DNA of 19,729 nt from Geothermobacter sp964501815 (GTDB taxonomy: Bacteria > Desulfobacterota > Desulfuromonadia > Desulfuromonadales > Geothermobacteraceae): NCBI GenBank assembly GCA_964501815.1, contig CAZCUR010000049.1, positions 1 through 19,729 of the forward strand. The letters are read 5' to 3'. Position 1 is the stretch's first letter, and the number at the start of each line of letters is the position of its first letter. Of this stretch, positions 7,916 to 16,673 are shown piece after piece. A model generated the notes under the pieces. That model did no database searches. It saw only the letters and a program-made list of their open reading frames with translations, and was not told the origin of the DNA. The position numbers and the translations under genes are program-made.

Positions 7916-9021
7916 CGTCCCCCCTCCCCGGACTGAGCCGAGATATTGAGCAGAATGCCGACCGCCATCAGGGTACAGACCAGGTTGGTGCCGCCGTAGG
8001 AAAGGAACGGCAGCGCCAGCCCCTTGGTCGGCAACAGTCCCAGAACAACGGCAAAGTTGGTAAAGGCTTCGAGCCCGATCAGCAGCGTCAGCCCAAAAGC
8101 CAGATAGCGCCCGAACTCGTCCGGGGCGTTCAGGGCGGTCCGGATGCCGCGCAAAACCAGCACCAGAAAGATGGCTGCGGTGACGACGACACCGATAAAT
8201 CCGAGTTCTTCGCCAACCACCGCAAAGATGAAGTCGGTATGGGCCTCCGGCAGGAAGAAGAGCTTCTGTTTGCCCTCCCCCAATCCATTGCCCAGCCAGC
8301 CGCCGGTGCCAAAAGCGATCCAGCTCTGGATAATCTGGAAGCCGTTGCCGGTCGGATCGTCCCACGGGTTGAGGAAAGCGAGGATACGCCGCCGGCGGTA
8401 ATCGACGTTCATCACCAGGAAGTAGAGGAAGGGCAGCGCCAGCACCACCACACCGGCGAGATGCCGCAGCCGGGAACCGGCGACCACCAGCAGACAGAGG
8501 GCGACCACGCCCATGGTGGCGGCCCCGCCCAGATCCGGCTGGGCCAGCACCAGACCGAGCAGGATGGCGAGCAGCACCATGTAGGGGAGGAAACCGACCT
8601 TGAAGGTCTTGACCTTGTCCCCCTTGCGTGCCAGAGAGTGCGCCATAAACAGGACCAGACCGAGCTTGGCCAGTTCCGAGGGCTGCACCGAAAAGAAGGG
8701 CAGCCGAATCCAGCGGCTGGCCCCGCCCGCCTTGAGCCCGACACCGGGAATGAAGACCGCCAGCAAAAGCGCCATGCAGAACAGGAGAAAAAGGACCGCG
8801 GTCTTACCCCGCAGGCGGTGGTAGTCAAACTGGGCCAGCAACGCCATCATCCCCAGGCCGATCAGGGCGAACACGCCCTGCTTTTTCAGGTAATAGAAGC
8901 CGTCGGAGAACTTGTCCGCCGCCATGATCGACGAGGAGGAATAGACCATGACGATGCCGAAGCAGGTCAGAACTGCCGCCAGCATCAGCAGGGTCTGGTC
9001 ATGTCCGCGCCGCAGTTCCAT
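7912..9021 (-). CDS. ftsW: Septal peptidoglycan glycosyltransferase FtsW
   Basis: FtsW is a SEDS-family integral membrane glycosyltransferase that polymerises lipid II at the septum in complex with FtsI. The 369-residue protein is strongly hydrophobic, with about ten predicted membrane segments. SEDS motifs include QPSELAKL (113-120), QPDLGGA (161-167), AHTDFIFAVVGEELG (260-274, with Asp263 as the likely catalytic aspartate) and the C-terminal GLLPTKGLALPFLSYGG (328-344). The pairing with murG, the adjacent septal genes and the LPTKG-type end favour FtsW over RodA. Its ATG at 9021 overlaps the murD stop by one base (TGATG), and its end overlaps murG. Confidence 0.96.
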   Translation of the reverse strand: MELRRGHDQTLLMLAAVLTCFGIVMVYSSSSIMAADKFSDGFYYLKKQGVFALIGLGMMALLAQFDYHRLRGKTAVLFLLFCMALLLAVFIPGVGLKAGGASRWIRLPFFSVQPSELAKLGLVLFMAHSLARKGDKVKTFKVGFLPYMVLLAILLGLVLAQPDLGGAATMGVVALCLLVVAGSRLRHLAGVVVLALPFLYFLVMNVDYRRRRILAFLNPWDDPTGNGFQIIQSWIAFGTGGWLGNGLGEGKQKLFFLPEAHTDFIFAVVGEELGFIGVVVTAAIFLVLVLRGIRTALNAPDEFGRYLAFGLTLLIGLEAFTNFAVVLGLLPTKGLALPFLSYGGTNLVCTLMAVGILLNISAQSGEGGR

Positions 9022-10376
9022 CAGGCGCCCTCCTCCGGCAAATCCCCGACCAGGCGAGCGAAGATATCGCCGCGCTGTTCAAAACTGGCAAACATGTCGA
9101 AACTGGAGCAGCCGGGCGACAGCAGCACGGTCCCGCCGGCCGGGGTCAGGACCGCGGCCCGCTGCACCGCCTGCTCCAGGCTGTCGCAGATTTCAATGTC
9201 GCAGCAGCCGTGCAGTTCACGGGCTATGCGTTCGGCCGCCTGGCCGATCAGAAGCAGGTGCCGGACGCGCCCGCGCACCAGCGGCGCCAGGGACGCGAAA
9301 TCCCCGCCTTTGTCCTTGCCGCCGGCGATCAGGGTCACCGGAGCGTCAAGGCCGGCAAGACTGCGCGCGACGCTGCCGACATTGGTCCCCTTGGAGTCGT
9401 TGATCCAGTCGACGCCGTTTCTTCGCCGCACCAGCTGCATGCGATGCGGCAACCCGGCAAAGGCACAGGCGGCGGCCCAGACGGCATGCCCGTCCAGCCC
9501 CTCCATCAGGGGCGGAATCATGGCCGCCATGACATTCTCGATATTGTGACGGCCGCGCAGCTGCAGTTCGGCAGGATCGAAGCGTCGCTCCGCCCCCTGC
9601 CAGCGCCAGACGATCCGGCCGTCGGCACCGAGACCCATCCCCTCGTCCAGTTCCGATTCGCTGCTGAAGCAAACCACCCGGCTACCGAGCGATCCCGCAA
9701 GGGAACGAACGACCGGATCGGCTGCATTGAGGATGGCCACATCGCCGTCGGACTGGTTTTCAAAGATCCGGCGCTTGGCCGCAAGGTAGGCGCCCATGCC
9801 GTCGTAGCGATCGAGATGATCCTCGCTGACATTCAGCAGCATGGCGTACTTCGGCCTGAAGGTTTCGATGGTCTCAAGCTGGAAAGAGGAGAGCTCAACC
9901 ACCAGCCACTGCCAGCTTCCGGTCACCGCCTCGATCAGGGGGGTGCCGAGATTACCGCCGATAAAGGTCGCAAAACCACCCGAGCGGAACATCTCGCCGC
10001 ACAGGGCGGTGGTTGTCGATTTGCCGTTGGTGCCGGTAATCGCCACCATGGGGGCCGACAGCTCCCGGCTGGCGATTTCCACTTCCCCCCAGACCGGGAT
10101 GCCCATCTGCCGGGCCTGCTGCAGCAGCGGCAGGTCCGACGGCACACCGGGACTTACGGCGATCATTTCGGCGCCGGTAAGCAGCCCCGGGTCATGGTGG
10201 CCGAGGGCCAGTTTCAGCCGGTCGCCGCAGACGGCAGTCACATCCCCGAGGTCGGCATCGGCCCGCCGGTCGGTCAGCGTCACATCGGCGCCCTGGGCGC
10301 AGAAATGGCGGACCAGTGCCAGGCCGCTTTTGCCGGCGCCGAAAACGATGATCCGCCTGTGGGTATTGCTGACCAT
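9021..10376 (-). CDS. murD: UDP-MurNAc-L-alanine--D-glutamate ligase MurD
   Basis: MurD is the cytoplasmic ligase that adds D-glutamate to UDP-MurNAc-L-Ala. The 451-residue product begins with a nucleotide-binding fold (IIVFGAGKSGLALV, 9-22), then VSPGVPS (74-80), the P-loop GTNGKSTTT (115-123), a VELSSFQLETI segment and NVSEDHLDRY, a combination characteristic of MurD. The C-terminal ligase domain carries NDSKGTN and AGGKDKG. The ATG at 10376 is preceded by GAGG inside the end of mraY, with only two bases between the mraY stop and this start. The length is normal for the family. Confidence 0.97.
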   Translation of the reverse strand: MVSNTHRRIIVFGAGKSGLALVRHFCAQGADVTLTDRRADADLGDVTAVCGDRLKLALGHHDPGLLTGAEMIAVSPGVPSDLPLLQQARQMGIPVWGEVEIASRELSAPMVAITGTNGKSTTTALCGEMFRSGGFATFIGGNLGTPLIEAVTGSWQWLVVELSSFQLETIETFRPKYAMLLNVSEDHLDRYDGMGAYLAAKRRIFENQSDGDVAILNAADPVVRSLAGSLGSRVVCFSSESELDEGMGLGADGRIVWRWQGAERRFDPAELQLRGRHNIENVMAAMIPPLMEGLDGHAVWAAACAFAGLPHRMQLVRRRNGVDWINDSKGTNVGSVARSLAGLDAPVTLIAGGKDKGGDFASLAPLVRGRVRHLLLIGQAAERIARELHGCCDIEICDSLEQAVQRAAVLTPAGGTVLLSPGCSSFDMFASFEQRGDIFARLVGDLPEEGA

Positions 10377-10378
10377 AA

Positions 10379-11455
10379 CTACCTCAGTTTCAGGGTCGAC
10401 AGGGCCACCAGGGCCAGGATGATGCTGACAATCCAGAAGCGCACGATGATTTTCGGTTCCGGCCAGCCCTTCAGTTCAAAATGATGGTGCACCGGCGCCA
10501 TGCGGAAAATCCGCTTGCCCCACAGCCTGAAGGAGGCCACCTGAAAAATCACCGACAGCGCTTCGAGAACGAAAATACCGCCGACGATGACCAGCACGAT
10601 TTCCTGCTTGGTGATCACGGCGATGGTGCCGAGCGCGCCACCGAGGGAGAGGGAGCCGACATCCCCCATGAAAACCTGGGCCGGATAGCTGTTGAACCAG
10701 AGAAAACCGAGGCCGGCGCCCACCATCGAACCGCAGACAATGGCCAGCTCCCCCGCGCCGGGAATGGCGCTTATCTGCAGATAGGCGGCGACCTTGGCGT
10801 GGCCGGCGACATAGGCGAAAACCAGATAGGTGCCTGAGGCGATGATCATCGGGCCGATGGCCAGGCCGTCCAGCCCGTCGGTCAGATTGACCGCATTGCT
10901 CGAGCCGACCACCACCAGCAGGATGAAGGGGATGTAAAACAGCCCCAGCTCGGGGTGTAGATGCTTGAAGAAGGGGAAACTCAGTCGGCTGTCAAAATCC
11001 GGGTGCAGGTAAAGGGCACAACCGGCCGCCAGGGCGATCAGCAGCTGCCAGAACATCTTCTGGCGCGGCCGCAGCCCCTCGGTATCCTTGTAGCGCACCT
11101 TGCGCCAGTCATCGACAAAGCCGATGATGCCGTAACCGACGGTCACGAAGAGCACCACCCAGACGAAATGGTTGCGCAAGTCGGCCCAGAGCAGGGTCGG
11201 CAGCACGATGGCAAAGAGAATCAGGGTGCCGCCCATGGTCGGCGTTCCCTCTTTTTTGAAATGCGATTCCGGCCCCAGTTTGCGAATCTGCTGGCCGATC
11301 TGCAGCTCCTGCAGCCGACGGATGAGCCAGGGGCCGAGAATAAAGGAGAGGACCAGGGCGGTAATCGCGGCGTAGATGGTCCGGAAGGTGATGAACCGGA
11401 AGACGTAGAACGCCGAGATATGCTCATGCAGCGGATAGAGCAGATGATAGAGCAT
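10379..11455 (-). CDS. mraY: Phospho-MurNAc-pentapeptide transferase MraY
   Basis: MraY is the integral membrane enzyme that transfers phospho-MurNAc-pentapeptide from UDP to undecaprenyl phosphate, forming lipid I. The 358-residue protein has about ten membrane helices. Its signature sites are GTPTMGG (70-76), the aspartate pair FVDDWRK (113-119), NLTDGLDGLA (190-199), FMGDVGSL (262-269) and the histidine motif PVHHHFELKGW (321-331), which together hold magnesium and the nucleotide. Its ATG at 11455 overlaps the murF stop by one base (TGATG), and murD begins two bases after its stop. It is a complete, ordinary member of the family. Confidence 0.98.
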   Translation of the reverse strand: MLYHLLYPLHEHISAFYVFRFITFRTIYAAITALVLSFILGPWLIRRLQELQIGQQIRKLGPESHFKKEGTPTMGGTLILFAIVLPTLLWADLRNHFVWVVLFVTVGYGIIGFVDDWRKVRYKDTEGLRPRQKMFWQLLIALAAGCALYLHPDFDSRLSFPFFKHLHPELGLFYIPFILLVVVGSSNAVNLTDGLDGLAIGPMIIASGTYLVFAYVAGHAKVAAYLQISAIPGAGELAIVCGSMVGAGLGFLWFNSYPAQVFMGDVGSLSLGGALGTIAVITKQEIVLVIVGGIFVLEALSVIFQVASFRLWGKRIFRMAPVHHHFELKGWPEPKIIVRFWIVSIILALVALSTLKLR

Positions 11456-12843
11456 CAGGCCGCCCCCTTCCCGCTCAGACCTGCCAGGGCATCGGCGATG
11501 CGCTCCATGCGCATGCCGCGCGAACCCTTCACCAGCACGCGGTCTCCCTCGCGCAGCACCCGCCCAAGGCAGGCAGCCGCCTCCTCATGGTTGGTGGCAA
11601 TACGGATGCGGCGTGAAGCCAGGCCCGCCTGCCGGGCGCCTTCGGCCATCGACTCGGCCATCTGCCCGAGCAGCAGCAGCAGGTCACAGTGGCGGGCCGC
11701 GCGGGCGCCGACTTCGCGGTGCAGACGGGAACTTTCGTCACCCAGTTCGAGCATGTCGCCCAGAACGGCAATGCGACGCCCCTCACCTTCAAGGGCGTCG
11801 AGAGCCTCGAGAGCGGCCCCCATCGACAGGGGGTTGGCGTTGTAGTCATCTTTAAGCAGCTGGGCACCGCTGGCCAGCCGAATCAGCTGCATACGTCCCT
11901 GCAGCGGGCTGAAAGCGTTCAGCCCGGCGACAATATCCTTGAGAGGAACACCAAGCGCCAGGGCCGCGGCGGCGGCCGCCAGGGCATTGCTGACGTTGAA
12001 ACGTCCGGCGACCTGCAGCTCCACCCGGGCCTGCTGTTCGGCCGTCAGCAGCCGGAAGCGGACACAGCCCCCCCGGGCCTCGATTTCGTCGGCACGGACC
12101 TCGGCACTGGACGACAGGCCGTAGAGCAGGCGGCGGACGCCATTGGCGACCGGCAGGCCGGCAACCCGGTCATCATCAGCGTTGACAACGGCAATGCCGC
12201 CGGGTTTGAGGGCGGCAAACAGTTCCCCCTTGGCCCGGGCGACACCGTCAAGGCCGTGCAGGGTTTCCAGGTGCGCCGGGCCGATATTGGTAATCAAGCC
12301 GATGGTCGGTCGGGCGATTTCCGCCAGGCGGGCGATTTCGCCGCGCGCGCTCATCCCCATCTCCAGCACCGCCCAGCGATGGGTCTCCGGGCGCAGACCG
12401 AAAAGGGTCAGCGGCACTCCGACCAGGTTGTTGAAATTTCCCGCCGACTTCAGTCCGGGAGCCGTCCGTTCCAGAATCGCCGCGAGCATCTCCTTGGTGG
12501 TGGTCTTGCCGCTCGATCCGGTGACCGCCACCAAAGGCCCCTGATAGCTGTGCCGATGGGCCGCAGCCAGGTCCCCGAGGGCCCTCAGGGTGTCGGCGAC
12601 CTGGATCACCGGCACCTTGAGGCCGGCGATAACTTCTTCACTCAGACAGGCGGCCGCGCCGTTCTGCAGGGCACGCAGCAGAAAATCGTGACCGTCGTAA
12701 CGCGGACCGCGCAGCGGAACAAACAGCTCACCGGACCGTATGGTTCGGCTGTCCGTTGACACGCCGGTCACTCTCACGTCCGAGCCCACGGGGGTCAGGC
12801 GGCCGCCGGTGATGGCGGCTATCTGCTGCACGCTCAAATTCAT
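11455..12843 (-). CDS. murF: UDP-MurNAc-tripeptide--D-Ala-D-Ala ligase MurF
   Basis: MurF is the cytoplasmic ligase that adds the D-Ala-D-Ala dipeptide to the tripeptide precursor, completing UDP-MurNAc-pentapeptide. The 462-residue product has the N-terminal uracil-recognition domain with STDSRTIRSGELFVPLRG (29-46), the P-loop GSSGKTTTK (109-117), NIGPAHLE (186-193), KDDYNANPLSM (331-341) and LGDMLELG (361-368). The DDYNANP motif distinguishes MurF from its sister ligases. The ATG at 12843 overlaps the murE stop as ATGA, and its own stop overlaps mraY. It works directly with ddl further down the cluster. Confidence 0.97.
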   Translation of the reverse strand: MNLSVQQIAAITGGRLTPVGSDVRVTGVSTDSRTIRSGELFVPLRGPRYDGHDFLLRALQNGAAACLSEEVIAGLKVPVIQVADTLRALGDLAAAHRHSYQGPLVAVTGSSGKTTTKEMLAAILERTAPGLKSAGNFNNLVGVPLTLFGLRPETHRWAVLEMGMSARGEIARLAEIARPTIGLITNIGPAHLETLHGLDGVARAKGELFAALKPGGIAVVNADDDRVAGLPVANGVRRLLYGLSSSAEVRADEIEARGGCVRFRLLTAEQQARVELQVAGRFNVSNALAAAAAALALGVPLKDIVAGLNAFSPLQGRMQLIRLASGAQLLKDDYNANPLSMGAALEALDALEGEGRRIAVLGDMLELGDESSRLHREVGARAARHCDLLLLLGQMAESMAEGARQAGLASRRIRIATNHEEAAACLGRVLREGDRVLVKGSRGMRMERIADALAGLSGKGAA

Positions 12844-14342
12844 CGATGCTCCCCGGTCATGGCCATGGCGCGACGGACCTCTTCACGGTCGTCGAAATGA
12901 ATGCGCCGGTCGCCGATAATCTGGTAGTCCTCATGTCCTTTGCCGGCGACCAGCAACAGGTCCCCCTCCTGCAGCAGGGAAACAGCCAGCTCAATAGCCC
13001 GCCGCCGGTCCGGTTCGACCAGATAGCCCCGCTGCCCGGCAGGGGGAAATGCCGCCCGGTCGAGCCGCACCGCACCGGTCGCCTCGACCCCGGGCAGAAT
13101 GTCGTTGATAATCGCCTGCGGGTCCTCACTGCGGGGGTTGTCGGAGGTGACGACGGTCAGATCCGCCAGCCGTCCGGCGACCTCACCCATTTTCGGCCGT
13201 TTGCTGCGGTCCCGGTCACCACCGCAGCCGAACAGGGCCACCAGGCGGCGCGGCCGGAGATCCCGCATGGCCTCAAGGGCCTTTTCCAGGGCATCGCCGG
13301 TGTGCGCATAGTCAACCAGAATCCGTGCACCGCCTGGGTGATCAATGGCCTCCAGGCGGCCGGGAACCCGCTCAACCGCTCCCACCCCCTCGGCAATCAG
13401 GTCCGCCGGCAACCCGAGAGCAACCCCGGCCGCGGCCGCGCAGCAGAGGTTGGCCAGATTGAAGCGCCCCAGCAGCGGCGAGTCGAGCTCGATGCGCCCG
13501 ACCGGCGATTCGAGCACGGCGCGGATACCGGCGACACCCAGTTCGGCCTCGACAATCCGCACCCGCGCCTCCGGGTCCTGGCCGCAGGTCAGTGCATCCG
13601 GCCGTTCCAGCGCCAGGCGCAGCCCCCAGGGGTCGTCGATGTTGATAACCGCCTTGCGGGCCCCGGTCCGCGCGTCAAACAGCAGCCGCTTGGCGGCGAA
13701 ATAGCTTTCCATATCCCGGTGATAGTCGAGATGCTCCGGGGTCAGATTGGTAAACAGACCGACATCGAAAGCGACGCCGGCGACCCGCTGCTGCGCCAGG
13801 GCGTGGGAAGAAACCTCCATCACCAGGGCGTCTGCCCCCCGGCCGTGGAAATCGGCGGCCAGCTGCTGCAGGTCGACCGACTCGGGGGTGGTGTTGGGAG
13901 CCGGACGCACATCGGAGCCGAAACGATAGGCGACGGTGCCGACCACGGCAACGTGCTTTCCTGCTCTGGACAACAGGCTTTCCAACAGGTAGCTGACCGT
14001 GGTTTTTCCGTTGGTTCCGGTAATGCCGGCCACCAGCATCGATTCGGTTGGACGTCCATAAAAACGCGCCGCCAGTTCAGCCATGGCGGCGCGGGGGTTG
14101 TCACTGCGCAGAACGGCTGCCGCGCCACAATCCCCGGGTTCTTCAGTCAGGATGCCGACCGCGCCGGCCGCGATGGCGTCATCGACAAACCGGTTGCCGT
14201 CGAACCGCTCGCCACGCAGGGCACAGAACAGGTGGCCGGGCGCGACGTTGCGCGAGTCGTAGCTGATACCGGTGATTTCGAGGTTCCCGTCGCCTACCAC
14301 ATCCAGGGCCTCGATACCTGCTGTCAGATCAGCCAGTTTCAC
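12840..14342 (-). CDS. murE: UDP-MurNAc-dipeptide--meso-diaminopimelate ligase MurE
   Basis: MurE adds the third residue of the stem peptide. The 500-residue protein has ISYDSRNVAPGHLFCAL (26-42) in the N-terminal domain, the P-loop GTNGKTTVS (109-117), MEVSSHAL (175-182), TPEHLDYH (201-208) and AGKGHEDYQ (466-474). The DNPR motif at 401-404 is the recognised marker of meso-diaminopimelate specificity, as opposed to L-lysine, so the wall is probably of the directly cross-linked A1gamma type. The start codon is GTG at 14342, with GAGG five bases upstream; no nearby ATG gives the expected N-terminus. It begins 13 bases after the ftsI stop. Confidence 0.97.
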   Translation of the reverse strand: MKLADLTAGIEALDVVGDGNLEITGISYDSRNVAPGHLFCALRGERFDGNRFVDDAIAAGAVGILTEEPGDCGAAAVLRSDNPRAAMAELAARFYGRPTESMLVAGITGTNGKTTVSYLLESLLSRAGKHVAVVGTVAYRFGSDVRPAPNTTPESVDLQQLAADFHGRGADALVMEVSSHALAQQRVAGVAFDVGLFTNLTPEHLDYHRDMESYFAAKRLLFDARTGARKAVINIDDPWGLRLALERPDALTCGQDPEARVRIVEAELGVAGIRAVLESPVGRIELDSPLLGRFNLANLCCAAAAGVALGLPADLIAEGVGAVERVPGRLEAIDHPGGARILVDYAHTGDALEKALEAMRDLRPRRLVALFGCGGDRDRSKRPKMGEVAGRLADLTVVTSDNPRSEDPQAIINDILPGVEATGAVRLDRAAFPPAGQRGYLVEPDRRRAIELAVSLLQEGDLLLVAGKGHEDYQIIGDRRIHFDDREEVRRAMAMTGEHR

Positions 14343-14355
14343 AAAAACCTCGCTG

Positions 14356-16335
14356 CTAGATATTGCCTGCCAGCGGCTGGGCCAGACGCACCCAGATTTC
14401 GCTGTCCAGCGGAATACTGCGACCGGGTGCGGGGAACTGATCCACCACCCGGCCGCTGCCCTTCAATCTCAGATTAAGACCGGTCCTCTCCATGGTCTGC
14501 AGGACCTGCCGGTAGCTCATCCCTACCAGATTGGGCATGCGCGGCCCCTTGCCGCCACGCGTCGACAGAGTCGCTTCGGGCACCGAAGGCAGGTCCCGGC
14601 GCACCAGTTTCGGCAGGGCGCGCAGTGTCTTTTCCCGCACCGGTTCCCGGGGCGCCACTTTCAGCTGTGCCAGGGCCTGGCTGGCGATGCGCGAAAAAAC
14701 CGGCGCTGCCACCAGACCGCCGTAGGCCTGGCCCTGCGGTTCGTCAAGCAGTACCAGTATGACCAGTTTCGGCCGCTCGGCGGGCACAAAACCGACAAAA
14801 CTGGAAACATAGCGGTCAACAGCGTAACCGCCGGTCACCGGGTCGGCCTTCTGGGCGGTTCCGGTCTTGCCGGCGACACGGAACCCGGGCACCGCAGCCA
14901 GAGTGCCGGTGCCCCCCTTTTCCACCGCCATTTCCAGCATGCGGGTCACCGCTCGTGCGGTCGCCTCGGAAATCACCCGCCGGACAATGGTCGGACTGTT
15001 GCTGCGCACCACCTGTCCGTAGCCGTCAACCACCTGTTCAACCACATAAGGTTTCATCAGGTAACCGCCGTTGGCGACGGCGGCCATGGCAGTGGCCAGC
15101 TGCAGGGCGGTCGCCGACATCCCCTGACCGAAAGCTATGGCGGCAAGATCGACCTCGAACCAGTCCTCCGGCGGACGCAAAAGTCCGCTGACCTCACCGG
15201 GAAGACCGATACCGGTGCGCTGACCAAAGCCGAAAGCACGCAACCCGCGATAGAGTCTTTCCCGCTCCAGCTTTTTGGCGATTTTGGCCGCCCCCACATT
15301 GGAGCTGTGCTTGAGGATTTCTCCGACACTCAACCGACCGTAGGGGTGATGGTCGTGAATCACCTTGCCGCCGACCTTGTAGCGGCCGTGTTCACAGTCG
15401 ATCCGGTCCTTGGCTTTGACGACCTTCTGCTCCAGCGCGGTGGCGATCAGAAAGGTCTTGAGCGTCGACCCCGGTTCAAAGGCATCCGTGATCGCACGAT
15501 TGCGGAAATTGGCCGGGCCGTAACGGTTGAAGGCGTTGGGATTGAAATCGGGCTGATTGGCCATGGCCAGCAGCGCTCCGGTTTCAGGGTCGAGCACCAC
15601 AACCGTGCCCGCCTTGGCCTTCACTGCACGCACGGCGGCTTCCAGCTCTTTTTCCGCTATATATTGAATATTTTTGTCCAGCGTCAGATGCAGAGAGGAT
15701 CCGTTGCGCGCGCCGCTGACCACCCCTTCGCCGGTTCCCAGACCGCGGCCCTTGCGGTCACGCGCCATGACGAGATAGCCCCCTTCACCAAGGATTTCGC
15801 TGTCCCAGGCCAGCTCCAGCCCCTCCAGTCCGTGCGGGTCCAGACCGGTAAAACCCAGCACCTGCGCGCCCAGGGAACCGTTGGGGTAATAGCGTTTATG
15901 CTCCTTGATGAAGTGAACGCCAGCAAGCCCGAGACTGCGGACCCGACGGCTTTCCGCCGGAGAAACCTGCCGCTTGAGCCAGACAAAGCTGCGCCGGCTG
16001 CTCATTTTGGCCCTCAGGTCCTTTTCACGCATATCCACCAGCGGGGCCAGTTGCCGGGCCGCAGCGGAGGCATCCCCAATCTGCCGGGGATTGATATAGA
16101 TGGAATCGACCTCGATGCTCACGGCCAGCTCCTCTCCGTTGCGGTCATAGATGGTGCCCCGTCTGGGTGTCAGCGGAATCACCTTCTGATGCTGGTTCTC
16201 CGCCCGCTTCAGCCACTGGTCACGACATGCGATCTGCAGATACCAGGCACGACCGACAACCACGGCAAAGGCCAGAACGAAAAGCAGTCCGAAAACCCGG
16301 ATGCGCCAGTGTTTTCCCTGCCCAGGAGCAGCCAT
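14356..16335 (-). CDS. ftsI: Septal transpeptidase FtsI (PBP3-like) with C-terminal PASTA domain
   Basis: FtsI is the monofunctional class B penicillin-binding protein that cross-links septal peptidoglycan as partner of FtsW. The 659-residue protein has one N-terminal membrane anchor (about 12-33), a dimerisation domain beginning RRGTIYDRNGEELA (58-71), and a transpeptidase domain with the serine motif STLK (290-293, Ser290 nucleophile), SSN (344-346) and KTGT (490-493). Residues 599-656 (MPNLVGMSYRQVL onward) form a single PASTA domain that E. coli FtsI lacks. PASTA-bearing versions occur in Gram-positives and in deltaproteobacteria. A proline- and arginine-rich linker (about 560-598) joins the two. 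The ATG at 16335 overlaps the ftsL stop as TGATG. Absence of a sporulation context favours FtsI over SpoVD. Confidence 0.95.
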   Translation of the reverse strand: MAAPGQGKHWRIRVFGLLFVLAFAVVVGRAWYLQIACRDQWLKRAENQHQKVIPLTPRRGTIYDRNGEELAVSIEVDSIYINPRQIGDASAAARQLAPLVDMREKDLRAKMSSRRSFVWLKRQVSPAESRRVRSLGLAGVHFIKEHKRYYPNGSLGAQVLGFTGLDPHGLEGLELAWDSEILGEGGYLVMARDRKGRGLGTGEGVVSGARNGSSLHLTLDKNIQYIAEKELEAAVRAVKAKAGTVVVLDPETGALLAMANQPDFNPNAFNRYGPANFRNRAITDAFEPGSTLKTFLIATALEQKVVKAKDRIDCEHGRYKVGGKVIHDHHPYGRLSVGEILKHSSNVGAAKIAKKLERERLYRGLRAFGFGQRTGIGLPGEVSGLLRPPEDWFEVDLAAIAFGQGMSATALQLATAMAAVANGGYLMKPYVVEQVVDGYGQVVRSNSPTIVRRVISEATARAVTRMLEMAVEKGGTGTLAAVPGFRVAGKTGTAQKADPVTGGYAVDRYVSSFVGFVPAERPKLVILVLLDEPQGQAYGGLVAAPVFSRIASQALAQLKVAPREPVREKTLRALPKLVRRDLPSVPEATLSTRGGKGPRMPNLVGMSYRQVLQTMERTGLNLRLKGSGRVVDQFPAPGRSIPLDSEIWVRLAQPLAGNI

Positions 16336-16655
16336 CAGCGACGGACCGGTATAATCTGACGCGGCGTCGGGAATTCGAGTTTCAACTGTTTGCGGGCCAG
16401 AGCCTCAATACGGTCAGGCCGGCTCAGGCTGGCCACTTCCAGCTTCAGCTGACGTGACTGGGCCTGAAGTTTGCGCAGGTCACCTTCGAGGCGACCGATA
16501 TCGTAATCGAGACGGACCACCTGCAGACGGGTCCAGACAAAGAAGAGGGCAACAACCAGAACAAGACCAAGGACGCCGAACAGCTGCAGCAGCCCGGGGC
16601 GCTGCAAGGCCAGGCTGCCTATCCTGGGTACCGGACGGGTAAGTTGTTCTGCCAT
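16335..16655 (-). CDS. ftsL: Cell division protein FtsL
   Basis: FtsL is a small bitopic membrane protein that, with FtsQ and FtsB-type partners, recruits and activates FtsW-FtsI. The 106-residue product has a short cytoplasmic tail, one transmembrane helix (about 22-43) and a periplasmic coiled-coil region (about 46-78) with heptad-like leucines, followed by a basic tail. The sequence itself is poorly conserved, so the call rests on size, topology and position between rsmH and ftsI. The ATG at 16655 has GGAGG about 6 bases upstream and lies 18 bases after the rsmH stop. Confidence 0.88.
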   Translation of the reverse strand: MAEQLTRPVPRIGSLALQRPGLLQLFGVLGLVLVVALFFVWTRLQVVRLDYDIGRLEGDLRKLQAQSRQLKLEVASLSRPDRIEALARKQLKLEFPTPRQIIPVRR

Positions 16656-16673
16656 CTTTCCCTCCCCGGCGGG

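Noticed and set aside
8239..9549. 436-codon plus-strand frame over ftsW and murD
   Set aside because: It is antisense to two intact genes and its composition is dominated by His, Gln and Arg.
12846..14477. 543-codon plus-strand frame over murE
   Set aside because: It is an antisense shadow of murE caused by high GC content, with no motifs.
14272..16359. 695-codon open frame on the plus strand
   Set aside because: It lies antisense to ftsI in a GC-rich region, where the complementary frame often stays open by codon bias. The protein is rich in His, Gln and Arg with no recognisable domain, and ftsI has complete catalytic motifs.
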